7,639 bases of DNA from an uncultured Allobaculum sp. (GTDB lineage Bacteria; Bacillota_I; Bacilli_A; Erysipelotrichales; Erysipelotrichaceae), in the NCBI GenBank assembly GCA_948467695.1, contig CAOKFJ010000077.1, positions 1 through 7,639 of the forward strand, given 5' to 3'. This document shows, piece after piece, positions 1-5,040 of the stretch (position 1 is the stretch's first letter; the number at the start of each line of letters is the position of its first letter). The notes under the pieces are model-generated. The model had not been told where the DNA came from. It was given only the letters and a program-made list of their open reading frames with translations, and ran no database searches. The position numbers and the translations under genes are program-made.

Positions 1-2
1 AA

Positions 3-173
3 AACGGTCAGGTTGTTCACAAGAAACCAGGCGTGAAGAAAGGAACTGTCCGCGGTGAGGTCAATAAAGACGGAAGTGTCCGCAGGAAACCAGGTGTTCC
101 GTCAGGTACGAAAAGGGGTCTTTATAACAAAGATGGAAGCCTGAGAAAGAAACCAGGTCCGAAGGCGAAATAA
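3..173 (+). CDS. C-terminal end of a basic repeat protein (partial, 5' end outside window)
   Basis: The open frame runs in from the left edge and stops at TAA 171-173; 56 codons are visible. The visible part is almost entirely a lysine/arginine-rich repeat. Unit 1 is 3-62 (20 residues), unit 2 is 63-125 (21 residues, beginning NKDGSVRRKPG) and unit 3 is 126-170 (15 residues, beginning NKDGSLRKKPG). The shared core is N-x-D-G-S-[VL]-R-x-K-P-G, and units 1 and 2 continue with a G-T-x-R-G-type segment. No membrane segment or enzyme motif is visible. Such basic K-P-G tails are often nucleic-acid-binding, but that is inference. The N-terminal domain lies outside the window, so the function is unknown. 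A 14-bp inverted repeat follows the stop codon directly. Confidence 0.75.
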   Translation, partial: NGQVVHKKPGVKKGTVRGEVNKDGSVRRKPGVPSGTKRGLYNKDGSLRKKPGPKAK

Positions 174-175
174 TC

Positions 176-227
176 ATAAATTCCGCGATATACGTGAGCT
201 AATTAGTCCCGGAATCGCGGAATTTAT
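176..227 (+). terminator. 3' hairpin after the basic repeat gene (possible terminator)
   Basis: There are perfect 14-bp arms, ATAAATTCCGCGAT (176-189) and ATCGCGGAATTTAT (214-227), with a 24-nt loop. It starts 2 nt after the stop codon of the upstream gene. There is no clean T-tract, only TTTAT in the arm itself and a TATATATAT stretch just beyond, so termination is likely from position but not proven. Confidence 0.45.
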
Positions 228-306
228 CGTATATATATGCGGTGTTTATATATTGAACATCTGTCTGATTTGTCATTGAATGGCATTCGGCAGAACATTT
301 GGATAT

Positions 307-329
307 AAAAAAACGCCTGAGAGCAGGCG
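307..329 (-). terminator. Intrinsic terminator for the minus-strand transcript
   Basis: Read on the minus strand it is CGCCTG, loop CTCT, CAGGCG, then TTTTTTT: a 6-bp GC-rich stem with seven T residues. It lies about 150 nt beyond the stop codon of the 102-residue gene and is the first good terminator downstream of it, so that transcript would have a long 3' untranslated region. Confidence 0.75.
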
Positions 330-480
330 CATCAAATCAAAGTCGTGGTGCAGGCAGACTCGCCCTCCATATCGTTCATAATGGGATGCATTATGCGTGC
401 GCCGCGTATACAGAGAATACCTGTATATGCGTCTATATATAGATAGGACAGATTCTGCCGTTGTATTCAGTAAGCGTGAA

Positions 481-789
481 CTATGCCTGCTGGTCAGCCA
501 TGGCTTCAACGTAGGTGCGGCGTTCAGGCGAAAGGTTGTCGACGTAGTAGCGTACAGTCAGTTTTCCGGCAATTTTGGATTTGACTTTGGGTTCTACCAC
601 AAAACCATCTCCTTCGAGCATCTGGGCGAGAATCGCCTTGCATGCGCAGGAAAGGTTTTTCGATCCGGGTTCGCATTCATCCTGCAGTTCCTTTGCGTTG
701 ATTTCGATATACAGATTCAACGCGTCATGAGCACTCTGTTTCTTTTCGCGAAGAACCTGCTCATACTGCTCCTGAGTCCATTTTTCCAT
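481..789 (-). CDS. Hypothetical protein, 102 residues
   Basis: ATG at 787-789 is preceded on the minus strand by AAAGGAG with a spacing of about 9-10 nt, and the stop is TAG at 481-483. The product is small, charged and soluble, with no signal peptide or membrane segment. The N-terminal third (residues 1-38) is glutamine-, glutamate- and lysine-rich and probably helical. A short cysteine cluster follows: C39, C48 and C50, the last two in S-C-A-C-K. A segment rich in V, K and R (63-85) leads to a short acidic tail. I do not recognise a family. The gene has its own strong promoter with an adjacent palindrome, which suggests a tightly controlled single-gene unit. The cysteine cluster could be a redox or metal site, but nothing in the sequence proves it. 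Confidence 0.8.
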   Translation of the reverse strand: MEKWTQEQYEQVLREKKQSAHDALNLYIEINAKELQDECEPGSKNLSCACKAILAQMLEGDGFVVEPKVKSKIAGKLTVRYYVDNLSPERRTYVEAMADQQA

Positions 790-810
790 TGGTTTGCAAC
801 TCCTTTCTCA

Positions 811-826
811 AGGTAAAGCTTTACCT
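811..826. promoter_or_regulatory. Perfect 16-bp palindrome, candidate operator
   Basis: AGGTAAAGCTTTACCT is its own reverse complement. It begins immediately downstream of the -10 box of the minus-strand promoter (827-832), so it covers the transcription start and the first transcribed bases of the 102-residue gene. A dimeric repressor bound here would block initiation. It does not match an operator consensus I know well, and the regulator is not identifiable in this window. Confidence 0.6.
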
Positions 827-854
827 ATGATAGAGGATAAAAAAAGGATGTCAA
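827..854 (-). promoter_or_regulatory. Sigma-A-type promoter for the 102-residue gene
   Basis: On the minus strand there is a perfect -35 TTGACA (854-849), a 16-nt spacer and -10 TATCAT (832-827), one mismatch from TATAAT. The expected start is about 820, roughly 30 nt before the start codon. This is the best-matching promoter in the window. Confidence 0.75.
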
Positions 855-1022
855 ATTTCGCCCGAAAGGCTGGAAATGAAAGCGGATACTTTATATAAAG
901 CAGATTTTGATGCTGTCGAAAAATCATCAGGAAGCGGGAAACGGCGTGAAGCGTTCAGGGCAGCGCACGCAAGAGCGAAAGGCAGCTGCAGTAAGGACAG
1001 AAATTCACAGACAGGAAAGAAT

Positions 1023-1046
1023 GGACAGGACGCGTACGTCCTGTCC
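1023..1046 (-). terminator. Strong hairpin downstream of the YedF-like gene
   Basis: There is a perfect 10-bp stem, GGACAGGACG (1023-1032) and CGTCCTGTCC (1037-1046), with a 4-nt loop. It lies 20 nt beyond the stop codon of the minus-strand YedF-like gene, where its terminator would be expected. On the minus strand only ATTCTTTCC follows, a weak U-tract, so it may act as an RNA-stabilising hairpin rather than an efficient terminator. Confidence 0.45.
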
Positions 1047-1065
1047 GGAATGATTTAAAAACGAT

Positions 1066-1413
1066 TTAAGGTTTGATGACAACGTCAGCGGCGAGCATGC
1101 GTTTTGTCATATCTTCGATGGAAGAAGGTTTTCCGGCTTCAAGGTTTGCGGCAAGGGAATAGAAGATCAGGCTTTCTTCATTGACCAGAATGTCGCATCC
1201 GCCTTCGGCAAGCGCCTGAAGGGGTTCAAGCATTTTGGATTCTTTGCAGGCGAGAACAACCGCCGAGTTGTACAGCAGAATGGCTGCCGGACGGCTGTCG
1301 CTGTTAGCGACGGTTTTGAGGAAATCTTCCATCAGGGATTCACCCAGACGGGGATTGCCCTGGCCGAAGCGGCTGGAATTTAAAACAAGAACAGATTCGT
1401 TGACTTGACTCAT
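1066..1413 (-). CDS. YedF-type DsrE-domain protein, stand-alone and lacking the usual cysteines
   Basis: The start is taken at ATG 1411-1413 because AAAAGGAG lies 8 nt upstream; an in-frame ATG at 1476 lacks a ribosome binding site. The product is 115 residues. It aligns from memory with the C-terminal DsrE half of YedF-type 'sulfurtransferase-like selenium metabolism' proteins. The N-terminal strand VLVLNSS is followed by G-x-G-N-P-R-L-G-E-S-L-M-x-x-F-L (17-32), a strand ending in LLYNSAV (46-52), L-x-x-L-A-E-G-G-C-D-I-L-V (65-77), F-Y-S-L (84-87) and L-A-A-D-V-V-I at the end. YedF proteins normally carry an N-terminal TusA domain and have a Cys-rich turn (about C-G-T-C-L) after I-L-V. Here the TusA domain is absent and the turn reads N-E-E-S-L (78-82). 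Remaining cysteines are C56 and C73. A role in sulfur or selenium transfer is therefore doubtful. Confidence 0.75.
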   Translation of the reverse strand: MSQVNESVLVLNSSRFGQGNPRLGESLMEDFLKTVANSDSRPAAILLYNSAVVLACKESKMLEPLQALAEGGCDILVNEESLIFYSLAANLEAGKPSSIEDMTKRMLAADVVIKP

Positions 1414-1456
1414 ATTCAATACTCCTTTTAATGCATCGCACATTCTGAAGAAAACA

Positions 1457-1539
1457 TCTCTGCCAGGAACAAACATTTCGATCAGACATTGATCGGCAGA
1501 GAAGGACAGAACTGTGCGGACTTTTCTCTAGGTATTATA
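1457..1539 (-). promoter_or_regulatory. Possible promoter and structured leader of the YedF-like gene
   Basis: A consensus -10 TATAAT sits on the minus strand at 1539-1534 without a convincing -35. A transcript starting there would have a leader of about 115 nt. The leader contains an outer 8-bp repeat TCTCTGCC (1457-1464) / GGCAGAGA (1495-1502) enclosing a CGATCA (1479-1484) / TGATCG (1490-1495) stem. No known riboswitch is recognised. Confidence 0.3.
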
Positions 1540-1540
1540 C

Positions 1541-2394
1541 GCAAAAATCGAAGCCGTATCGCGGCAAGTCTGCTTTGTACAGGAAGGCAGAACGATGGTT
1601 CTGGTCAGTTATGGACGGTTATGGAACGGTATGAATGGAGCGCGCAGGAGCGATGCGCGGTTTGTCTGCGCTTTTCTAAGGTTCGTATTTGAACGCGTAT
1701 TGAACACGTATCAGACCTCGAATTTGAAGACGATAACGCGGATTTAAAAGGGAAATTTATTTGTTTTGCCTGCGTGAACGATACGATTGAAAATGTCGAA
1801 AATATCCGATACTTTTCGCCTAATTTACCGTGCGTTAACGATGCGTATGTTAGTTTGTGGATGTAGCCGCAACAGCAGCGGCTTACACGGACTGCATCAT
1901 AAAATCCAATCCAGTACGACGGCTATGCAGCAGCCGAAGACGCCTACTTACCGTTTCCACAAAAATGGCGCCGCGCTTCATCTGCTTAACAGCATCCCTT
2001 TTTTCTCCATCTATCCTTTCGATGGCAGCGAAGCGTTTCGTATTTTATCTGTTCGCGCCTGACACAACGCAAACAGACTCTCCGGCGTTCAGTCTAGCCC
2101 GCGAAGCGCCGATTCTCATTTATTTCCTCATCCTTCAGCGTTCTTCTGCATCGTCACACGGAAGAATCTTGCAGACGCGCCCGTGCAGATCGATATCCTT
2201 TCTCAATATCTGATTATCACACTGCAAGGCTGAAGCTCAAGAAGGCAGTCCAAAACGAAAGATCGTACCGGCGCATTCAAAATGTTCGCACATCCGACAT
2301 CATTTCCATCCGTAATCTCGTCAGTTATGGTTCTTATCTGTTTTATCTCTCTCTGTGTGCGAACGTTTCTGCAGTTTGCGAAAGTCCGATCTGT
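1541..2394. other. Gene-poor region, no supported gene
   Basis: About 850 bases with only short open frames, none with a ribosome binding site plus recognisable protein features. There are imperfect direct repeats: CGTATTTGAAC and CGTATTGAAC near 1684-1705, and TGCGTGAACGAT and TGCGTTAACGAT near 1770 and 1830. A minus-strand stretch at 1883-2044 is open for 53 codons with coding-like composition but has no start or ribosome site near its beginning. The region may be a decayed gene or the body of an untranslated RNA ending at the hairpin at 2395-2440. Confidence 0.5.
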
Positions 2395-2440
2395 ACAAAA
2401 GGCCATCGTTTCGAATCGATCGAAAGCGATGGCCTTTTGT
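2395..2440. terminator. Long bidirectional terminator hairpin
   Basis: The outer arms ACAAAAGGCCATCG (2395-2408) and CGATGGCCTTTTGT (2427-2440) pair perfectly over 14 bp. After one bulged G (2426) the stem continues with TTTCGA (2409-2414) and TCGAAA (2420-2425) around a 5-nt loop. The A-rich and T-rich flanks give a U-tract in either direction. No intact gene ends nearby on either strand. Confidence 0.75.
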
Positions 2441-2726
2441 GCGTTTTCCGGATCTTTGCAGCACTGCGCCAGGCAAAGGAATTGGAAAACGCTTGCAGGA
2501 ATTCTTACGGCAAGTTTATGAAGTGCGATTGTCTTTGGCGATTTGTTCGATAGAGTGAAGACAGATAACCGCATATAAATATGCATATATATAGATACAT
2601 ACAGCTTGTAATAGACATCCGGTTTCCTCAACTTCCATATTCGTTTTTATGACGAGGACAAAGTGAAGGAAAACACAAAAAGCTGCTGGAGCATCAGACA
2701 GATAGAGTAAATGAAAGAAAACGTCA
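2441..2726. other. Gene-poor region with a coding-like remnant
   Basis: No intact gene is seen. An AT-rich stretch lies near 2572-2602. From 2653 a plus-strand frame stays open for 60 codons to TGA 2833-2835. It has a lysine- and histidine-rich composition (containing HKKLLEHQTDRVNERKRH) but no start codon or ribosome site at its beginning, and it runs into the hairpin cluster. It may be the tail of a decayed gene; I cannot name a family. Confidence 0.4.
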
Positions 2727-2771
2727 TGCCCTTAAAGGGCACATGCCAGAGATGAAAAGCGCCATTTCTGG
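2727..2771. repeat. Two adjacent small hairpins
   Basis: TGCCC/GGGCA around a 5-nt loop (2727-2741) is followed 4 nt later by a 9-bp stem, CCAGAGATG (2746-2754) with CATTTCTGG (2763-2771), containing one G-U pair and an 8-nt loop. They form the left half of a run of inverted repeats reaching to 2920. Confidence 0.55.
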
Positions 2772-2790
2772 TTGGATTCAAAATCAGGAA

Positions 2791-2845
2791 CCACTGTCTT
2801 CAGTTAAGTCCCATCGCTTGATGCAGCTTAACTGAATGACAGTGG
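2791..2845. repeat. Long imperfect inverted repeat
   Basis: Left arm CCACTGTCTTCAGTTAAG (2791-2808) pairs with right arm CTTAACTGAATGACAGTGG (2827-2845) over 18 bp with a single bulged base. The 18-nt centre contains its own small stem CATC/GATG with loop GCTT. There is no T-tract, so it is not a typical terminator. It could be the end-to-end junction of a miniature mobile element or a structured RNA element. Confidence 0.6.
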
Positions 2846-2858
2846 AATAGAGAATGCG

Positions 2859-2920
2859 CAATTGGAATCAATTCCAAAAGTGATCAAAATTGATAGTGTA
2901 ATTGGAATTGATTCCAATTG
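2859..2920. repeat. Nested palindromes: 19-bp inverted repeat whose arms are themselves dyads
   Basis: CAATTGGAATCAATTCCAA (2859-2877) and TTGGAATTGATTCCAATTG (2902-2920) are exact reverse complements, separated by 24 bp. Each arm is also a dyad: TTGGAAT-CA-ATTCCAA in the first, and AATTGGAAT-TG-ATTCCAATT in the second (2900-2919). The dyad centres are 40 bp apart, close to four helical turns, as expected for a pair of protein-binding sites on one DNA face. It lies directly before the DUF4143 fragment. Confidence 0.65.
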
Positions 2921-2933
2921 TCGAACGAGACTT

Positions 2934-3125
2934 GGTCAGTATTTGGTTGGAAGTCAGATTCGTGATTTTTGGCGTCTTCTGGAGAATGAGGTATTTCTGG
3001 AATTAAAACGACGCGGTTATCGGATTTATACGGGCAGACTGCAGCAGGAAGAAGTCGATTTCGTTGCGGTAAATGGCGACGACATACGGTATCCGCCATC
3101 AGAATCTTTTGGACTTTTTCCTTGA
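2934..3125 (+). pseudogene. C-terminal fragment of a DUF4143-type AAA+ ATPase gene
   Basis: The translated stretch 2934-3092 carries the typical DUF4143 signature L-L-E-N-E-V-F-L-E-L-K-R-R-G-Y-R-I-Y-T-G, then E-E-V-D-F-V-A. This is the nuclease-like C-terminal part of bacterial and archaeal 'ATP-binding, DUF4143' proteins, which are normally about 400 residues with an N-terminal P-loop ATPase. No ATPase part is found upstream. The open frame before the match is made of the nested palindrome rather than protein-like sequence, and the frame leaves the family pattern after I-R-Y and stops at 3123-3125. There is no ribosome binding site. It is a remnant, probably left by deletion or by insertion of the preceding repeat. 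Confidence 0.7.
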
Positions 3126-3194
3126 AACGTCTGTTTTCAAAATAATTCAATTGGCAGGAATTCATATAACATTCCAATGTAAAGGAGGACGAGT

Positions 3195-4010
3195 ATGATT
3201 CGCGCAATGTTTTTTGATCTGGATGGCACACTGCTTTCCAGAAATGGAAGCGTGTCGCTTCAGAACCGCGAAGCGCTCGAACGCGCACGCGAAAAGGGAA
3301 TTCTGACCGGCATCGCGACAGGCAGGGAGCTGAGCAGTGTGCAGGCGCTGATGGATAAGTGGCAGATTGACGGTCTGATCGATCTTATCGTAGGGACCGG
3401 CGGATCGGAAGTATGCGATCTGCGCACGGGATATATTGAACAGGATCACTTTCTGGATGGTGAACTGATCCGGGAAGTTATGACGCATTTTGAAGATATG
3501 GACTGCGGGTTTGTGGTGCCGCTGCATGGAAAACTGTATGCGCCCAAAGAGGACCGCTTCATTCGCGAACTTTCCGCGGCGGATGAACTTCCCTATGAGA
3601 TCGTCGATTTTGATGCGTTTCTAACGAGTCCAAAACCCAAACTGATGCTTGTGACAGATCCTGAAAAAATGGATCAGATTGTCGAGCGCGCAGGCACATT
3701 CAGAAACGACCGCTACAAAGCCGCCTCGCTCATTACCGCAAGTATTCTCTATGAATATATGGATCCGCAGGTGACAAAAGCCGGAGGCATCGCGAAAATC
3801 CTTGAGCCTTTCGGCATCACGCTTGAAGAAACAGCCGCCTTTGGCGATGCGGACAATGACGAGCATATGCTTAAATCCGTTGGATTTGGCATTGCGATGG
3901 GCAACGGTTCAGAGAAAACCAAAGCGGCAGCCGATCTGATTACAGTAGATAGCGAAGAAAACGGCGTGGCACAGGGAATTGACTATGTGCTCGAGAAGAT
4001 AAATCAATAA
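3195..4010 (+). CDS. Cof-type HAD-superfamily phosphatase (subclass IIB)
   Basis: 271 residues, the usual length for Cof-like hydrolases. The start ATG 3195 is preceded by AAAGGAGG. All four HAD motifs are present: motif I D8-L-D10-G-T-L (nucleophile and acid/base aspartates), motif II T42-G-R, motif III K195 and motif IV G-D218-A-D-N-D222. The segment between motifs II and III (about 85-185) is the C2B-type cap that sets substrate choice. The family dephosphorylates sugar phosphates and cofactors such as FMN or pyridoxal phosphate in the cytoplasm; the substrate here cannot be read from the sequence. It is a single gene with no co-directional partner overlapping it. No convincing promoter is seen in the AT-rich 60 bases upstream. 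Confidence 0.93.
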   Translation: MIRAMFFDLDGTLLSRNGSVSLQNREALERAREKGILTGIATGRELSSVQALMDKWQIDGLIDLIVGTGGSEVCDLRTGYIEQDHFLDGELIREVMTHFEDMDCGFVVPLHGKLYAPKEDRFIRELSAADELPYEIVDFDAFLTSPKPKLMLVTDPEKMDQIVERAGTFRNDRYKAASLITASILYEYMDPQVTKAGGIAKILEPFGITLEETAAFGDADNDEHMLKSVGFGIAMGNGSEKTKAAADLITVDSEENGVAQGIDYVLEKINQ

Positions 4011-4069
4011 GGAGATGAAGCGTCTCGACCATCACGTATAAAGAAGCTGGTTGTTAAAAGCGGCTTTAG

Positions 4070-4097
4070 TTGCCTGCAAACAATGACAGGATACAGT
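4070..4097 (+). promoter_or_regulatory. Possible promoter of the Panacea-domain gene
   Basis: TTGCCT (4070-4075), a 16-nt spacer and TACAGT (4092-4097), 36 nt before the start codon. The match is moderate and no better candidate exists in the 122-bp gap after the phosphatase gene. Confidence 0.3.
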
Positions 4098-4132
4098 TCC
4101 CTGCGTACTCTTGAAGTAGATGGGAGGGGGTT

Positions 4133-4585
4133 ATGTTAACTGTTCAGGATGTTGCAAAATGGTTTCTTGGAAAAGAATCCATGACCCACAAAAAACTTCA
4201 GAAGCTGTGCTACTACGGACAGGCATGGAGCTGTGCGCTTTATAATGGAAGACCGCTTTTCTATGCAGAAATTCAAGCATGGGTTCATGGACCGGTCATC
4301 CCCGAGCTGTACGTAAAGTACGTTGATTACAAATGGCTGCCAATTGAGCAGCTGCATGATGAAACGATCTCTCTTTCCGAACAGGAAGAAGATGTATTGA
4401 ATGCGGTATACGACACATATGGTCCTCTTACAGGAGATCAGCTGGAACGACTGACTCGTTCTGAACTTCCCTGGCAGGAAGCGCGCGGAGATTTAGAGCC
4501 ATGGGTTGCGTCCAGAACGCCGATTGAGCTTTCGACGATGGAAAGATTCTATAAAGAGTACTATGAGAACACGCAGAACGATTAG
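4133..4585 (+). CDS. Panacea / SocA-like antitoxin-domain protein (DUF4065)
   Basis: 150 residues covering one complete Panacea domain. Signature stretches are V-A-K-W-F-L (7-12), M-T-H-K-K-L-Q-K-L-C-Y-Y-G-Q-A-W (17-32), Y-N-G-R-P-L-F (37-43) and I-Q-A-W-V-H-G-P-V-I-P-E-L-Y (47-60). The Shine-Dalgarno is GGGAGGGGG just before ATG 4133. Panacea domains are the antitoxin half of many two-gene toxin-antitoxin systems: SocA of Caulobacter is a proteolytic adaptor for its toxin SocB, and PanA proteins neutralise varied small toxins. The partner is normally adjacent and co-directional. Here the gene is flanked by a HAD phosphatase and a terminator (4628-4668), so no toxin is visible. It may be a solitary antitoxin, a prophage-type GepA-like protein or a domain reused for another purpose. 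Confidence 0.88.
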   Translation: MLTVQDVAKWFLGKESMTHKKLQKLCYYGQAWSCALYNGRPLFYAEIQAWVHGPVIPELYVKYVDYKWLPIEQLHDETISLSEQEEDVLNAVYDTYGPLTGDQLERLTRSELPWQEARGDLEPWVASRTPIELSTMERFYKEYYENTQND

Positions 4586-4627
4586 AATTGCGTCTTCCGC
4601 AGTATATAGCAGGAAAAACATGCTCAG

Positions 4628-4668
4628 AAGTCGATTGGAGAGTAAAACTTAGCCAATCGGCTTTTTTG
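4628..4668 (+). terminator. Intrinsic terminator after the Panacea-domain gene
   Basis: AAGTCGATTGG (4628-4638) pairs with CCAATCGGCTT (4653-4663) over 11 bp with one G-T pair and a 14-nt loop. The T-run 4662-4667 follows. It lies 43 nt after the stop codon, so the transcript ends here and the antitoxin-domain gene has no downstream operon partner. Confidence 0.85.
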
Positions 4669-4691
4669 CGTTTGCGCGCTTGAACGTGCTG

Positions 4692-4776
4692 CGGTATGGA
4701 GACTTTTTCCATGGCACACATCAGCCCCATTCTTGTATTGGGCTGTACCCGTCTGGTATACCTGCTGTCCATACCG
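4692..4776. repeat. Compact multi-stem inverted-repeat structure
   Basis: The outer arms CGGTATGGA (4692-4700) and TCCATACCG (4768-4776) pair perfectly over 9 bp. They enclose CAGCCC (4722-4727) / GGGCTG (4740-4745) and, directly after it, TACC (4746-4749) / GGTA (4755-4758). This would fold as a three-way-junction-like RNA or DNA structure. No gene is seen in it, and I recognise no known RNA family. Confidence 0.4.
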
Positions 4777-4793
4777 TTCTCTGTTTATTCGGT

Positions 4794-4808
4794 ATTGTGA
4801 GCCACAAT
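4794..4808. promoter_or_regulatory. Operator-like dyad ATTGTG-N3-CACAAT
   Basis: Perfect 6-bp arms with a 3-nt centre, reminiscent of lac-type operators. It lies about 65 bp upstream of the proposed start of the small plus-strand RNA. It could bind a regulator of that RNA or simply be a small hairpin. Confidence 0.3.
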
Positions 4809-4837
4809 TGTTTAACGATTATATTTGGCTTTATCTC

Positions 4838-4869
4838 TTTAAAAAAATCACACTTTGTTGTATTCTAAT
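4838..4869 (+). promoter_or_regulatory. Candidate promoter of the small antisense RNA
   Basis: The best arrangement is TTTAAA (4838-4843), a 17-nt spacer and TATTCT (4861-4866); TCTAAT (4864-4869) is an alternative -10. Both are moderate matches. A start near 4873-4876 would put the 14-base repeat at the very 5' end of the RNA. Confidence 0.35.
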
Positions 4870-4872
4870 GGT

Positions 4873-4959
4873 GCAGCAACGACAACCCAACGTCATACGC
4901 TCTCAATATCAAACAATTGAGACAAAAGAAAAGACCGTGCTGCGAACACGGTCTTTTTT
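4873..4959 (+). ncRNA. Candidate antitoxin RNA (RNA II-like), about 85 nt
   Basis: Proposed from architecture. It runs from a promoter-like site at 4838-4869 to the bidirectional terminator with T-run 4954-4959. It carries the repeat GCAACGACAACCCA at its 5' end (4876-4889), then a 7-bp stem TCTCAAT (4901-4907) / ATTGAGA (4916-4922), then the terminator hairpin. No open frame with a ribosome site is present. Because the same 14 bases recur in the same orientation at 4967-4980, inside the oppositely transcribed micro-ORF mRNA, this RNA would be complementary in trans to that mRNA at the repeat and, by overlap, at the terminator. This matches the logic of the Fst/par RNA II, which is of similar size. 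The 5' end is inferred. Confidence 0.5.
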
Positions 4960-4980
4960 ATTGGAGGCAACGACAACCCA
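4876..4980. repeat. 14-bp direct repeat flanking the shared terminator
   Basis: GCAACGACAACCCA occurs exactly at 4876-4889 and again at 4967-4980, 91 bp apart, on either side of the terminator hairpin 4929-4957. Transcribed toward the terminator from both sides, the two copies give complementary RNA segments. Confidence 0.85.
4924..4959. terminator. Bidirectional intrinsic terminator shared by two convergent RNAs
   Basis: AAAAGACCGTG (4929-4939) pairs with CACGGTCTTTT (4947-4957) over 11 bp with a 7-nt loop. On + it is followed by a T-run to 4959; on the minus strand it is followed by TTTTCTTTTG. It would therefore end both the plus-strand small RNA and the minus-strand micro-ORF mRNA. Confidence 0.88.
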
Positions 4981-5040
4981 TAGAGTTGCATGAGCGCATT
5001 CACGCAAGCCAAGCAGATGCGCCTGCTTAGCGGGGATGGA

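Larger units (their letters stand above)
174..480. other. Convergent intergenic region
   Basis: This lies between the 3' end of the plus-strand repeat gene and the 3' end of the minus-strand 102-residue gene. It holds the hairpin at 176-227, the minus-strand terminator at 307-329 and a short inverted repeat TATACAG/CTGTATA near 413-428. The few open frames here lack a ribosome binding site and I do not support any of them as genes. Confidence 0.6.

Noticed and set aside
273..509. A 78-codon minus-strand frame overlapping the terminator at 307-329
   Set aside because: It overlaps the end of the 102-residue gene in another frame and runs through the terminator; no ribosome site.
876..1058. A 60-codon plus-strand frame between the two minus-strand genes
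   Set aside because: It has only a weak GAAAGG upstream, low-complexity composition, no recognisable features, and runs through the hairpin at 1023-1046.
1883..2044. A 53-codon minus-strand open stretch with coding-like composition
   Set aside because: There is no start codon or ribosome site at its beginning, stops lie on either side and no family is recognised; it is kept only as a hint of gene decay.
2203..2631. A 142-codon minus-strand frame
   Set aside because: It crosses the terminator hairpin at 2395-2440 and an AT-rich stretch, and has no ribosome site or protein-like pattern.
4680..4993. Plus-strand frames downstream of the Panacea gene, considered as a possible toxin partner
   Set aside because: They lie beyond the terminator 4628-4668, use TTG or unsupported starts, and one runs through the bidirectional terminator. 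No ribosome site.
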